Assembly: GCA_029891345.1 (NCBI GenBank)
Contig: CM056994.1
Location: 62,729,251-62,793,250, forward strand
Length of the DNA: 64,000 bases
Direction: 5' to 3'
DNA from: Dryococelus australis
Taxonomy: Eukaryota; Arthropoda; Insecta; Phasmatodea; Phasmatidae
The stretch's first letter is position 1; every line of letters starts with the position of its first letter. Below, in pieces: positions 33,815 to 47,585 of this stretch. The notes beneath the pieces are model-generated. The model made no database searches, had not been told where the DNA came from, and saw only the letters and a program-made list of their open reading frames with translations. A program made the position numbers and the translations under genes.

Positions 33815-36079
33815 AATCATTAGTCACAACACTTTCACTGCTTGGCAATCTAAGAGATTTCATCATCTAACAGCTGAGCTTCCTTTTGAGCATCTTCTAA
33901 AATTTTTCTTTTCTTCTCTTTTAATGATTTGAACAATTTCGGCTGATCTTTATTCTTTCCTTAAAATGTCAAGTTTCATTTTCTTCCTTTTTTTAATTGT
34001 TCCAAAGCTTCAAGGTATCTTGAATGAGCGTTACGAGCATACTGCATCATACTCTTTGTTATTTTCAGTTCGCTAATACTTCCTGCATTTCTTACACCTT
34101 CCCAAACACACCTCTGTGCGACTAAAGACTCTTCCGACTGGTTGTCAAGAAGACACTCACGATTGACCGAAAACCCCCTTTCCACAGCAACATTTCCATG
34201 CCAAAGAAGAAAAACTTTCTTCAATAATAGCATTAAATCAACTGACCCAGTATATTCGAGCACATCTTTCCAGAAGTTGTCTAAGCGTTTCTCTTGAGTA
34301 CTGTTTCATTTTTTCAATGAAAATAGTGTTCAAACAAAGTGATTCTTCGCTTTAATCTGTCTGCACAAATCCCTGTAATCCATTTGTTTTCAACAAATAT
34401 TTCCAAACAAACCTTCAGTCGCTTTGAAGTAATTTCTGTGTTTTTAGAAATTACATTCGGATCACAGAAAGATAACCCTCTAGTTAAAATAAACGTCAAA
34501 GAAGACCCATCAAGCATTTTGTTGCAGAATGCTTGCAAGCATTTCAAGCAATCTCTCTTGAAGAGGAGAATGTCTTTAGAGTTGTTATCAACCACTTTTC
34601 TAATGGTCTCACTTGCCTCATGTCCTACATCCACTTTCTTAACATCAATAAAATTTTCGCTGTTGTTTATGTTAATCTTCACAACATTCGGGGTTTTTGC
34701 CCCAGACTTCATTTTTACAAACCTGGGCATTACATTTGAGACTAGTAGTAACAGATCTCTATACAAGAAAAAAGGCATTGGCTGTTCAGATTGAAAAGCA
34801 GTCAAAAATGGCTCAACTTCTGAAGCTAGTACTTTAAAAAATGCTAACTGAGATCCTAGTATTTTATCTTCTAGGCACTTCATCAAATGGTAACTGGCAG
34901 ACACTGGTTCCTTTTTCTCTCTAGTAGCCACTTTGACATACTCTTATAAATGGTTTACAATGTCTCCAGCCCTGCTTGCAACTTCAATGTTTTGAAGCCA
35001 ACGAACTGCACAATTTTTTTTTTGGAAATGCAGTGAACCCAGAAATAGACATATAATCACTTCTCAGAGAAGGGGTATTTTTAAAAACATTATATATAGC
35101 TCTCGAAAATTCAACAATATTCCAACCTGTTGACTTGACAGCTATCTTGAAAGCATTGAGTAGGCCACAGGTACCAATATCTAAAATTACAGTATTATCT
35201 GGAGCTTGATGAAGCTCTTTCTTTAAATCTCGAAGAAACTTGATGTTTACATTGGGACCATACATTGCAACATGCAACATATGCTTCAAATTGAAGGGTG
35301 AGAGTTGCTTTCTAAACACTGCTAATAAATCAGCAGATGTAGTGTGACCTAAAAATGACGACCTCAAATACCTGCTATCAACTTCGTTTTTATCTTTGCT
35401 CCAGTATCTCACTACAATATCCATTTGTTGTGTTTAACTTATTTTATTAAGACTCCTCAAAAGATACAGCGAAGCAATCACTGTCTAATACATAATTTCT
35501 AACCTGAAGCTAAAAGTAAGGACCTAGTCCATGGACAATGGTGTATGTCATTTTTGCCCTTACAAGTGCAAATCCTTTTGCAATCTGACTATCTGGAAAC
35601 ATAACTGCAAAAATCTCAGTAGTTTTTCTAGCAGCAGACATTGAAGAATGCACAGAGCCAGATTGTAGACACCACAATATTTCTGCTTTTGTTATATTTT
35701 CTTTCACAAGAATTGTTTCCAATCCACGTTTAAGTTTATGAGGATTAAGTTTGGACAGTGATTCCACTGACGGAGTGAGAACCGGTTCATTAGCCGACTC
35801 TACTTTTTCTTCATTTACTGGTTCAAAAACAGTTTCTTTTGATGAACCTGCTGTCATCTCCTGTGAAGCTTGCTGTTTCCTCAGCATGAACACTCCGATA
35901 CCGTATGACATATCCCTACCACTCTTTGCTAAAATATGTTTTTGTCCTCTCACGTGACTTATTAGTGCTTGTTTCCCCATGTTACCCAGGCGCACAGTTT
36001 TTTTACATTTGCAAAAGATTGAAAACCTGTCTTTTCCACAAGCCACCACCTGTGATGATAAATCTGGGTCATTCAACAA
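33815..36079 (-). pseudogene. hAT-like transposase with N-terminal zinc finger, broken
   Basis: Reads from 36079 down. The N-terminal part has a C2H2/BED-like finger: CKCKKTVRLGNMGKQALISH then RGQKH. A second frame (35424 down) has QMDIVVRYWSKDKNEVDSRY with FLGHTTSADLLAVFRKQL; DIGTCGLLNAFK follows. A third (34931-34314) has YHLMKCLEDKILGSQLAFFK. The last (34263-33976) has LLKKVFLLWHGNVAVERGFS and NRECLLDNQSEESLVAQRCV, the hAT-type dimerisation block with its E-R-x-F-S core. A Lys/Glu-rich tail ends near 33815. Four frames and internal stops make it a pseudogene, though each segment is well preserved. It matches a zinc-finger hAT-like family common in insects. Confidence 0.75.
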
Positions 36080-37588
36080 CTGTGGGTTGAATTATGTTTT
36101 TTTATACTTTGAACACGACATGGAGCGAGGGAAACCAACCTGCAAAGAAGAATGAAAATGAGATGAAATGTAAATATGGCTTACATTATCATCTGTATAA
36201 TTTTTGTCTCCAAAATAAACAATAGGATTAAGTTCTAGACCTAAGTTAGGGCTACTTAAATGAAAAACCTAGGCCTAGTCCAATAAACTGTGATGCAATT
36301 TGGTAATAGTCCGTAGTTTCTGGATTGAAAGCTTCATTAAATACAAGACACAAAAATATCAAGTCGCGAAAGTCGTCATGAATCGTTTAACCATTCTTTG
36401 AACAAAAAACTTTGAGCTGTTAATATATGTAAATAACACAAAAGGGTTTTCAACTTACCGCTGCCACAAAATAATTAAAGGCACGCAATTACAAGCAAAC
36501 TCTTGAGACACTCCACGTCAGGATATTATATTGGGGTTAAATTTAAATTGACGATTTATTAAACAAAAAATAACATCCGCTGCGCTTTTGCATGTTTTTG
36601 TTCCACATTGCACTGATGCACTTCAAGTCTTCCATAAGTTACTCGATTTGCTCATATCAACTTAAAAACAAATTGAGCTTCCACTATTTAATTATGTATC
36701 ATTTAAATCAAACAATACAAAAAACTAATATAATTACATGTTTAGTTTACAGTCTCTCAGAATCGTATTTTCAAAACACTTCAGCAATAGCCATTTTATT
36801 TTGCCGGTAGATGGCGTCAGAGTTACTCATGTACATTTTCCATACAAAGTGAACATTCTTGTACAAACACCATAAATCACGAATGAACGTAACACATGGC
36901 AGGGCACATTATATTGACCTAAGTGCAACTACTAATTTTTTCCACTATCATCATTAAGTCAGTATTAATTTATTTAGTACGCCTTCTCACAGACGTTTAA
37001 ATAGTTTCCTGTTGGCATTGTCGCCATTCCAAAGTACTACACTTACGATACCATAAACTATAGCAAATTCACAAAAATTCAGGAATGAATGCCATGGCAT
37101 GGATCCAGTTATTTTCACAATCGACTAGTAAAAATCGAGAGAAGAGAGAAATGTCGATTGCGTTCTGGTTGTATATTCTGTGGTCGTGCAATGTCTATGA
37201 AACGTTTGTTTTGAATGCAGTGCGATGGAATTAAAAACATCAACAGGAAACTTAAAAATATATTTAAACTGCGGTTGGACAAATTTGTATTCTTTTATTT
37301 CTACATGACTGTACCACAGTTCTTAGAAGAATCCAGTATTCTTTCAAAATTTCACTGACTTTTCCAGGTCCATGAAATTCCCTTACTTTTCCCAGTTTTC
37401 CCTCACGTAAATATCTTCTCCTTGAACACCATTGTGAACAACTCTTACTACTATGGAAATTTGTTTTTTTTAAGTTGGAAAAATCACATTAAAAGAGCAA
37501 TCCAAACACAAATAATTGTTTACCATATGTGTGTAATCTTTGTACAACACACCGTAACTTTCCTTACATAGGCATTTAATTGAATATA
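36080..37588. other. No gene recognised, AT-rich
   Basis: Short open frames only. Sequence between the hAT-like relic and the Tigger-type element. Confidence 0.5.
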
Positions 37589-37925
37589 CAGTGACACCTC
37601 TTACATACACTGTTGAAGGAGACCAAGGAAAAAAGTTTAAATTGAGAGAAAACTCTAAAATTTCATCTAGTAAACAACTCTTTCATATATTTCTCATTTC
37701 TTCTGCAGTGAACACTTTCCAATTATAAAACATCCAACTACACACAAAAAATTACAGATTTTGTCTTAAATTAAATAAAGCTTCATCCACTAACATAGCC
37801 AACGTGTAAATTAAATAAAAATAGGGAAATCTTCAACTCGCACATAAAAATTAATCACATTTTGTCAAAATAAATAAAGCATAATCCACTACAAATATAA
37901 ATTAAAAAAAAAATCACTCAAAAAT

Positions 37926-38211
37926 ATTTTTCATTTCTTTGAACTTTGAAGCCATCATATATTTTTTCATTTCTTTGAACTTTGAAGCCATCATATATTA
38001 ATTTTTTTCCACAATTGACTCGCAATGCGCAAATTTTCTGTGATGGTTTCACGGTTATTGATAATCTTGTTAAGCATGCTAACTGGAATACACAGTTATT
38101 TTGACAGATAAACACGTGTACCCCAGGCTTCTCGAATTTGGATATTATTTTTAGTTTATCTGCAACAAAAATTGTTTTATGCACTTTTACTTTCTCCATT
38201 GCTTTCCACAA
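37926..38211 (-). pseudogene. CENP-B/Tigger N-terminal DNA-binding domain fragment
   Basis: The minus strand encodes KVKVHKTIFVADKLKIISKF, which matches the first helix-turn-helix of CENP-B/pogo-type transposases (usually LSI-DKLKIISxLEKG). A one-base frame change then leads to SMLNKIINNRETITENLRIA, the next helix. The 36-bp tandem duplication at its end (37931-38001) repeats YDGFKVQRNEK. The remainder of the transposase is missing. Confidence 0.65.
37931..38001 (+). repeat. Tandem duplication, 2 x 36 bp
   Basis: TCATTTCTTTGAACTTTGAA recurs at 37931 and 37967 in identical copies. Confidence 0.9.
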
Positions 38212-38688
38212 ATATAAAATTTATACAATAAAAAAAAGTGTGCGAAAGGTTATGTTCAAATTAAAACAACATACTGCACACAAATTCATTTAGGGCTACC
38301 AGACATCAGCTAGTTACACGTTAACCTTTATCTTAGGAAATCCCCATAGAATAAAACACACAGGTTACGAACGCACAGTTTTGATGATAATACAGCAGCA
38401 GCATTGTTACCAGTCACACTTTTGAAGGGATATATATGTACAAGCTACCATCTTGCTCTGAGACACGTTTCAGGTGCATAATGTAAAATAAAGAATTCCC
38501 GTGTGCACTAAGTTACCAGATGTTAACCCATTTGATGTCTTATACGTTATTCAAAAATTTATTTCTGCAAGAAGGTGTTATCTGAGACTGAGAAACAAGA
38601 TGTAAATTAATTGTTTGTAACTGTTTTGCAAGGCATTAATAGCAGGAATATACCAAAATTTTGTGATGCAATTTGAGGGAAAGTGTTA

Positions 38689-41354
38689 CAGTAAAAGTCA
38701 GATGTAGCAAGTAAGCTTTATAACGAAAAGTCCGCTATAACGATAACTTTTATTGGCACCGCCAATTGCCTTCAGTGGGAAAAAGAAGTTGGTAATAATG
38801 AATGCAATGTGGGCTTACTTTCGCTGTAACGATAGCTTAAATAGCCGCACTCAGCAGCTTCCTTCAAAAATAATGCAAGAAGAAATGATTGCATACAAAA
38901 AATAACCAAAAAGTTCTGGTTTCCGTGCGTAAACTTCGTAAAACATGGCAACATTGCTGCTGCCAGCTGGCCGCGTGCCGACTTGGTAACACCGCACAGC
39001 TTGCCTGATGTGGCCGTGTTACATTGCATTCTGCTTGTGCGCTCGCCAATGTGTATTGTGTAAACGCAAAGCGGAAAGTTTCAATATCGGCCAAAGCTAA
39101 TAGTGAAATGAAATGTGAATATGTCCCAAAAAAAAAATTGAATAACTTACCTACGGATTAGTGTTTTTACTTAAACTTCATTGAGTCAATAATTGGAAAT
39201 TACCATATTTTTTCATGTGAAAATATAGAATGCTGCCTATACATAAGACTTTTTGGGGGGAAAAAATGGGTAAATTGTAAAAACGTTTCTGGCCATAGTA
39301 AAATAACATCTAAGGTCCTGCACTGCATCGTCAAGGAATAGACCTGAGAGTACAAGTAAATTATTTATACATGCTATATTGCACTGAACAGCTGCTAAGA
39401 ACTGAGTAATCTGATCGCTGGCATATTGTGCAATTGAGTCGCCAGCAAACGTCTGGATTAAATTCTGTTACGGGAATGTGTTTGTTAGTTGCAATTTTCC
39501 TAACTTCAAACGGAAGCATTTCTGTGGTGACAGAAAATCCATTATTCCTAGTGGTGCGCACGTGATGAAACAGCTATTATTCCAGTTCCGGGTATTTACA
39601 CATTTTGCCCCGCAAACACATTTTTTGGGCAATTTTTACAGCATATATTTTACCCCGCACCAGCACCGTACATTTTTATCGTCGACCATCTGTCCTTTTT
39701 CCATGTTAATGTGAATATTTCACAACCATCAATTTAAATTTTGCATACTAACTCACATGTTCCTTTTTCATTATCACGAGACAGTGTTCCAATTGGCACT
39801 TTTTGTTAACAAAATGCTCATGTGACCTGTTTGTCTATAAAATCTACGACGTATTTTTTTAATTTGCATTTTGACATTTTCGAAGTTGACAAATTACCAA
39901 ATTGCACCATATCAGATATTTTTGAAATAATGATAACACCGAAATAATACAGTATTGCATGCTAGCCAGTTAAACGTTGTATTGTTTAGACTAAACCTTA
40001 CAAAATGCACAATACAAATTAAGAAAAATGAAACTAGAAACAAATTGGAACACAGCCTCACGTTTGTTTATCTGTGAAGCAGGAAGCAAACACGAGATAG
40101 AGGTTGGGGGGGGGGGGGGGGGAGAGAATGAACTGAAGCATCAATATGGTACCAGCGGCACAGCTGTAAACTGCCTTGCCTGCTGTCAAGACGTAGGGTC
40201 ACATTAGTCATGCATATGTGCATCACAATTCACAATTCTGCTGTTGATGAAGAATGCCTGCAAGTGCAATCGTTTCACGGGAGCATGTTGTTGACAAATG
40301 CCAGTTGTTCCCGCACATGAACAAACCTCAGGATTTAAAAACAGTTCCATGCAGCATGTACATGCTAAAATACAATATACATTGTATGTAATACTACACG
40401 TAGCAATTGTTTGGGTGACATTATTTATGAAAATTACCATTTCATAGTACGGATTATGCATTTGTAGACATTTTTGTTTTGTGTTCAGAAAATATGTTAT
40501 TGTTTTCATACTAATATTAACGTCACGTACATTAGGGTAGCCACCTGTCGGGCGATTTTAAGATTGCCAAATATTTTTATATTATCATACAGTATAAGAC
40601 GAGTACGTATAGAAATTTTAAGGGCCTAAATTACATAACTGCCTTGCACACATGCAAATACCACGTATACATTTGGAGAGTTGCTAACTTTCCAAGAGGT
40701 CCTGTCATTTCTCATAAAGGTAAGTTGTTAAAGCAAACAAACATTGATTCTTATTTCAAGAAAGAGTGATTGCGATAGTTTTTTTTAAGTTTATTTTGGT
40801 GATAACTATCACACATTTTGCTAATTAATGTTTATATTGCGAATTAATCTGCATTTTTAAAGTCACTAACGAGATGGAATTTTTGTTAACTGTTAATAGT
40901 GTAATAAAATTTCTTCACTCAATTTTAGCAAAAAAATGTGCCAAGTGACAGTTGTACATAATAACTTTGCGAGTAAACGTTACCCGTACGTCTCCATGTT
41001 CCCACCCACAGCCGCCGCTGTTGCATCAGGAAGTGTCAGGACCTTGGTCGATCTTGCGCGTGGAGACAGCTGCGCAACATTGCACGTTATCTTGCCACCC
41101 TCCCCGCTCCAAAATCTTGCATGCGTAACGATCTATTCTCCGCTAGTGATTGAATTTTACGCCATATAAATTTAATTTTACTGAGTTATATTATCAGTCT
41201 TTTCACTTTTCTGGGTTGTGCCATTAAAGTTAATATACAGCACAAATAAAAAATTTGTAAACGTGGGGTTTTTTAATATTTTTTATAACGAAAGTCCGCT
41301 ATAGCAACAATATTTTGTGCCAATATAAACTATAGTTACAACTGACTTTCATTG
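38689..41354. mobile_element. Nested non-autonomous Tigger/pogo-type element
   Basis: The left end is CAGTAAAAGTCAGATGTAGC and the right end, reverse-complemented, is CAATGAAAGTCAGTTGTAAC. TA flanks both (38687-38688, 41355-41356). TATAACGAAA(A)GTCCGCTATA occurs near both ends in direct orientation. The interior shows no transposase. Includes a G run at 40106-40122. Confidence 0.75.
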
Positions 41355-41746
41355 TATATTCCTTCTTATGGCACAAACGGGACATGAAGAAAATGATGGA
41401 AATCATGTGAAGACATTAATTCCGAGAACGTTAATAAGAGGTTTCACTATAAATTTCTTGTGATGCACAGGTTATTCTTTAAATGACATTTTATCACATC
41501 AGTCCTGTTGATTCAAAGATTTTGATCTCACTTATTTGAACTAATGGAATTGAAAATCAACAACCGAACAGTACCTTTCCTGGTTGAAATAATTGGTTAT
41601 GCTTCACAAAGAAAACACTACACAGCAAAAATATAAGCTTTGTTCCTAATCAATCTCGCACACCTTTTTTAAATGCCAAGACTGGATAAACATAGTCAAA
41701 ATGCCATCACAACAGAAGTGTAATCATATGGTGGGAAGTACTTTAC

Positions 41747-41885
41747 CTTGTTGGTCCTCTTGCAAATGTAAGTGGCAAGGTGCAGACAGAGCTGTGCTCT
41801 CATGTGAGTGAGATACTGCTTATACAACTCCCGCTCGCTGGGAGGAGCGACCTGCTGACTTGCCTCCTCCAGTTCCTGATCAAAC
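41747..41885 (-). CDS. Nup358: Nup358/RanBP2-like nucleoporin, coding exon (middle of three)
   Basis: Internal coding exon of 139 nt on the minus strand. The acceptor is ttgttgcag before GTTTGATC and the donor is AACAAG followed by gtaaag. It enters with one base that completes an Arg codon left open by the exon at 50.1 kb, and it leaves in phase 0. The product carries FDQELEEAS, then LTHMRAQLCLHLATYICKR, which parallels the stretch of RanBP2 after the N-terminal TPRs (a hydrophobic helix followed by a Trp-containing helix). The matching phases on both sides strongly support a genuine spliced gene. The intron to the next exon is about 26.2 kb and is filled with transposons. Confidence 0.75.
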
Positions 41886-42041
41886 CTGCAACACAAGCAT
41901 CTCAGTCTTAAATACGCAGCACACCATCCAAGAGGCAATGTTACGGACACTGCTTTATTATTTTTCGCAACTTCATTTCACTGGGAAAAAGAAACTAATC
42001 AGTGATTGGTTGTCTGAATTTTAATATTAGTGAACTGGTGC

Positions 42042-45000
42042 CAGAGATGTGGGTTTTCTGGAAAGTTTTGCACGGGAAAATTTTCCGAACTCAAAATGGA
42101 TCAAGGATTTGGTGCCACTAGTGTAGTTAATTTCATAAACAAATCTGAAGTTCTAAATTTTTCAACTAAGCAACTCATACATCAATAATGGTTTGTTGAG
42201 TTTGAATTAAACACACAAAACATAAAAAAGAAATGTGACGGTAGACTTTAAATAATACTGTAATGTAATAATTCCTGAAAGACAATGCGTTTGAAAAGAG
42301 AATACAATACACATACTGAAAAAATTTCCTAGAATCTAAATGATACCTTATAAGGCCTGGTAGCAATATGCTCGAGAAGTCACAAAATACACAGTCAAAA
42401 CTGTTTCCTAGACTAATAAATTTATAATTACTGACAGGTTACACTATCCACTTGGATTAATAATTTATAGCAAATGAAATTACTTAACACACCACAGTAC
42501 AATGCCATTGTGCAAAAAATGTAGTTAGCCTTCACACTCACTGTCGGTTGTGTCCATGTGCATAGAATTGCTGCAGTTCGTATCACAAGATTCTGGTTTA
42601 CTTGGATTTGTGGATTCTCTTGCAGTGACAACAAAGAGAGATTCTGAGAAACAGAAACCAGCTTGGCAGTGCATTCACTTGTTGACCTCTTGTTCTTTTT
42701 GGCTTTAATTGTGCTGAAAGCCTTTCAGTTCCGTTCATATGAGGCAGCTATTGGTGAGATACTAAGAATCCTTACAGCAACTTTACATAACTGCAGAGTT
42801 GTGCAATATCAATTCCACCATTAAGAGGAGAGATTCTCTGCTTTCCGCCAAATGATCTCAACTCCACAAAGTATGTTTGGCATGGTATTCTTTCAAGTCT
42901 TATATGATAGTTACTTCATCAATGTTTGGGATGTTTATGCAACATCCATGATTGTATATGGTGCAGCAAGTAATTCGTCTTCTAACAATTCAGAGGCACA
43001 AAATAGTATTAAAAAGTGCATAGTACACGAATAATGTAGTAGAAGTCGACCACACCGAAGGTACAGTTTAGGTGATGTTTCTGTAGTAATTGGTATTTAA
43101 GGGTGCACCATAAGCACTAGTGTCGCCTTAAAAAACTTTCATGGCTTCATGTGAGACACTTCCTGGCTTCATGTGAATTGACCACCTCCACAGCGACTTG
43201 GCATTCCCTTCGAATATCCTTGGTTACCCTCTCCTTCCTCCCCCCTGCCACTGCTTGCATCACAAGGTGTTTGTGAAATTATATAGGCCATACGCAGTTT
43301 TGCCCTTCTTCTGGTTCAGTTCATCGCCTAGTCTGGTTTAACTTCTCGGCCATCAGCCTATAGCCTCCATTGCATCAACGCTGTAGGCATTGGGTTAATT
43401 TTACTAGCCTGTGTGCTGGGTTCGAGTTACGCCCAACGCATTTCAATCTGCGTGAAAGAACCTACTTGCCATGATTGCAACCACAACTAAAGGCCAATTG
43501 TGGTGTGATGCAGGTGTTAGCTGACAGCTGGATATTAATGGTTTTTCGGCTGTAAAGTGTTAGGGTGGGTCAGTGACTAGTTATTCTAAATTATGTCTTG
43601 GTGGCCGCAGTTGTATAAAATTTGGTTTGGAATTATACTTAACTGCGCCCAGTTCCGCTTGTAAGAAATGCTGGTTAGATGCATTTTTGTTGAAACCAAT
43701 CTGCACACCACAACTTGCTTGATTTAATTTCTCCCCAGCTCTTTTAATGTACAAATGTAATATTCACAATAGCATTTTGGTCACATTTGGTCATGAATGA
43801 AAATGTTTGTGAGCTTACAGTATTTCCTAATACAACAGTGTCAAATTCTTAGTGTATGCTGGTTCATAAGTATATAAAGCCACGTTTATTGTACATTTTA
43901 ATTGGTAAGGTTTAATCAGCCTTCGGGAATGTTTCCCGCGCCATTAATAATTGTGTCTAAATTGAGAACACAAGTGAGAACACGGTGCAATTTTATGTGT
44001 TGTGTTTATTATTATAACAAATTTTTAAGACAGCGTTTTAATAAATATAAAAAATTCATGTCAACAGAGTACATAATACATGTGGTATACTGATTGAAAT
44101 CATTACTGTAAACCTTTCATGGTGAGAATATTTTATATATTAGCGCTATTTGTGTGAAAAAAGTAAAATGGTTCAACATCTGGATGCGTCACAGGTCTAG
44201 TGTGTAGCGTTTTGAATTATTGCCCAGTTGTTAACACTTTGGTCAATAACATTGCGTCGCCACTGGCGAGGCGGTCCACTTTGGTCGCACGCGGAGAAAA
44301 TATATTAAAACTGATTGAGGTGAAACCTTTCAGAAAGGAATTCATATATGCATATTTACAGCCTGCTAGTAAATGTTTGCAGTTTTTCTCAGAGTTTTTG
44401 TGTAATGCATTTTGGTAATCAAACATGTTAACCACTTGTGAACAATTATAGTCATCAGAATATTTTATGTATTTTATATACCTTGCAGCGGCAATCTAAG
44501 TGTGAAGGTGCATGTATATTTAAGTACCCTCATATGTGTTGAACCAAAAATATTTGAAGTAATCCTGATACGAGAATGAAAGTCATGACCTCATTTAAGC
44601 ATAAATTCCTGGTAGCTGGCTTACTTATTCATGTGTGAATCCCTGTATGAGGGAAATAATTAAAAACATTAGAGCACTTTCCTAGCTTTTAAATGGTATT
44701 AAATTGTGTATACCACAAAATGTAAATGCATTTAAAATCAGCTCTAAATATAGTACAAAGTTTTGAATTTTCCGAGGTGAACTTTATCAAGGTGTCTTAA
44801 TTATGATACCTAGTTGAGAACTGCCGTAAAAACAAAGCTCCCTTTTCATTTGTTAACTCCTACATGAAATACATATACTGGAGACAGTATATATCATGTG
44901 CGAACCAAGTGTGTGTTATAATAAAAGATTTGACACAGTAGGTCTTCTTGTACTATAGATGGTACAAGGGCTCAATTCTTAGATTTTAGATTCTTGATTA

Positions 45001-46118
45001 TACGATTCCTTAAGAATTGAGGGTATCGTGGAAATAAAATTTGAAATTCCTAAATTTGATACGTAAATTTTATTTGCTGTATGACTAAAAATTTGAGTAT
45101 AATTGAACTCAGTTTCTGAGGATTTATTAAAATAATATTTCTGAGAAATCTTTTACTTCCTACTGTGAACAGCATGTAATTGAATTTAAAAAATAAATAT
45201 ATTTATGTTTGATACCCGATTATTTCACTTCTCCCAAAAATAACAGATTTTTGTATTAGACTCCGGTACAAGGATTGTATCCTTTGGGAAATTTTCGCAC
45301 GTTGTCATATGTATTCAGTTTTGTTGCATTATTTGCATAAGTTTGTCCACAATATTTACACCTTCCTGTTATCTTTGTTTTTCCCTCACAGACTTCAATA
45401 TAATGGTGGCACACACTAGTTTTTTTCACAAATGGGCATTACTTACAGTTGCACTTTACATTTACTTAACTAGATAAACATAATGTGTACTTCGAAACTT
45501 GGGGCTCACTCACAACATTTCAGATATAACTAACTCACAACTACACAACATACCTGTTAACAAAGTAAAGTAAATCCCCTGCAAAAGGGAAATCCCTTTA
45601 TCAATTTATCATTGTTTAGCAACATGAACCCCCGTATTACAGTAAAACTCTGTTAAGACATTTATGAAGGGACTTAAAAGTAATGCTTATTAACAAGGAA
45701 AATTTCTTCAAAGGGTCAAATTACACATGTTAAGATAGACAAGGTGCACAATCATTCAACTTATTAAGCAGGAAAACTTCTTAAGTGGGAACTTCTTAAC
45801 AGGGTTTCACTGTACATAGAAGCACTGAGGCATAGAATTCCCCATATTTTCTCACTAGTTTCTTTTGCAAGGTGGCTCACCTATTGTGAAGACAGGAAAT
45901 TCTTCTTGAATTTGTATTTCCATTTAATTTTCCCTTTTTTAGTTTGAAGCATTTGTTAAACAAATATTATAGTAAAGTGAATCTCTATATTCACTTGATC
46001 CCAAAAAATTTTTAATAAAATATATCATTTTCAAATTAGGAAATTTTCCAAAAAGATGTATTAGAAAACTGTCTGTAGATTATTTCATATTCAGAAAATT
46101 TTCCAGCCCACATCTCTG
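42042..46118. mobile_element. Non-autonomous hAT-type element
   Basis: Ends are CAGAGATGTGGG and its exact inverse CCCACATCTCTG. The inner similarity CTGGAAA-TTTT continues after a 4-bp indel. The 8-bp flanks ACTGGTGC (42034-42041) and ACTGGCAC (46119-46126) agree at 6 of 8 positions, as expected of an aged hAT target duplication. No transposase remains in about 4.1 kb. Confidence 0.75.
45640..45812. mobile_element. 173-bp pogo/Tigger-type MITE
   Basis: Ends CAGTAAAACTCTGTTAAGA and, inverted, CAGTGAAACCCTGTTAAGA; TA duplicates flank it (45638-45639, 45813-45814). It is nested within the hAT-type element. Confidence 0.85.
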
Positions 46119-46126
46119 ACTGGCAC

Positions 46127-47585
46127 CAAGAACCAAACTCAAAATTCAACCTGTATATGTAGATCATTTCCATTATTATTGCTTACAGTGCTTAGTGTGC
46201 AAAAAGCAACACTATTTTCTTTTTTTATGTGTTAATACAACAAAGTCAAGTAGACATGGGATTTAGTCCATTTTTATTAAGATTCCCTGCAACTTGAATT
46301 TCATGCGACATTGTGTACCACTGCAAACAAAACTATGACAACTACTGCCTGCCCCTTGTGAAACAATGCATGAAAGACACAAGCTATTTTCACAATGATA
46401 CAGCTAACATCTACCTGGCAAGCTGCAACACTACTGATATAATCTGTTAATGGTAAAGTGAGAACTATTTAAGACCACGATAAAATTTTCCTTTTAGCCA
46501 ATTTCTATCTTTCCGCCACTTTTTAATATAAACATTGCCGTGTGGCCAACAAACACAGTGTATACATTCCAACACTCCCAAACGCTAACGTCTAAGGCTA
46601 CCATAAAATAAATTTATTAGTGATTAATGACTATAGGAAGGGCCTTAAAAAGTGTTCACTTTATCATGAACGATCACCACAAGCTTATTCCGACTTGCAG
46701 GAATGACCAAAATCACATTCTACTACCTAAAAACTACACAAAAGCAAGGTGTAAATATTTTGGAAATCTTATAAACCTCACTAAGTATCTCCGGGTGTCT
46801 AAGCATAGTAACCTGAGAAAATTCATGTACAATTCCTGTAAACATGTATAAAAAATTGTAAGTACCACACAAACATTTCAGAATTCAAAAACATCCATCT
46901 ACTTTCACAACAAAAAATTATTTGACTTTTATTTGTGTTTAAGTATTGTTTTCAATTCATGGTGCTAAATTTGCTAAATATTTTAATTAAAAATTTAGTT
47001 TCTTCCAAATTTTTACAAAAACATGGAACATTTTAAAAAATTACGAGCCAAATCAAAAAATTTTAATACTACGCATTTTGCTATCAAAACATAATCTCTT
47101 TTCATAGCGTGCAAGTACAAATTGGCGACTGCAAAAATTTTAAACAATTTAAGAATGAAATATCTGAAGAAGAGACCCAAATTCCTTTGAATGTTACATT
47201 TTTCAAATACAAGGGCAAACCCTTGTTAGTAAACGTGTGCAAGTGTTTCAGTCCACGTCTTTACACAACACTTTGCTACTTTACAGCGAGCAGGAAGTTG
47301 TCATGAAAAAATAAGGTACAAAAATTAATCGAACAATCCTTAATACCATACTTTTGCATGTATAGGTTGTGCACATACAGGCCGCACAGTGACTTTAAGC
47401 CTCTAAAACTGAAAAATAAAAATCTTGTGTACTGGCCACAGAAGATTTTTTTTAAGTCTGAAGTTTGTTCATGTACACTAACAACTGACATTTGGTACGC
47501 GACCTTCCTAGGCTGTTTTACAGCTGTGCTGACATCAGTTGCTTCATTGCATCCACTTTCTCTCGTCTGCGCTTCCCAGATAAAC
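46127..47585. other. Intron sequence, no gene recognised
   Basis: Open frames on both strands near 47.1-47.6 kb have no motif I can name. Confidence 0.45.

Larger units (their letters stand above)
37589..41449 (-). mobile_element. Tigger/pogo-type element, internally deleted, containing a second element
   Basis: The left end is CAGTGACACCTCTTA after TA; the right end, reverse-complemented, is TAGTGAAACCTCTTA, also next to TA (41450-41451). 13 of 15 end positions match. Excluding the nested 2666-bp element, about 1.2 kb remains, with only an N-terminal transposase fragment. Confidence 0.7.

Noticed and set aside
43415-43440. GGGTTCGAGTTACGCCC as a tRNA gene
   Set aside because: No matching A box or cloverleaf could be drawn around it.
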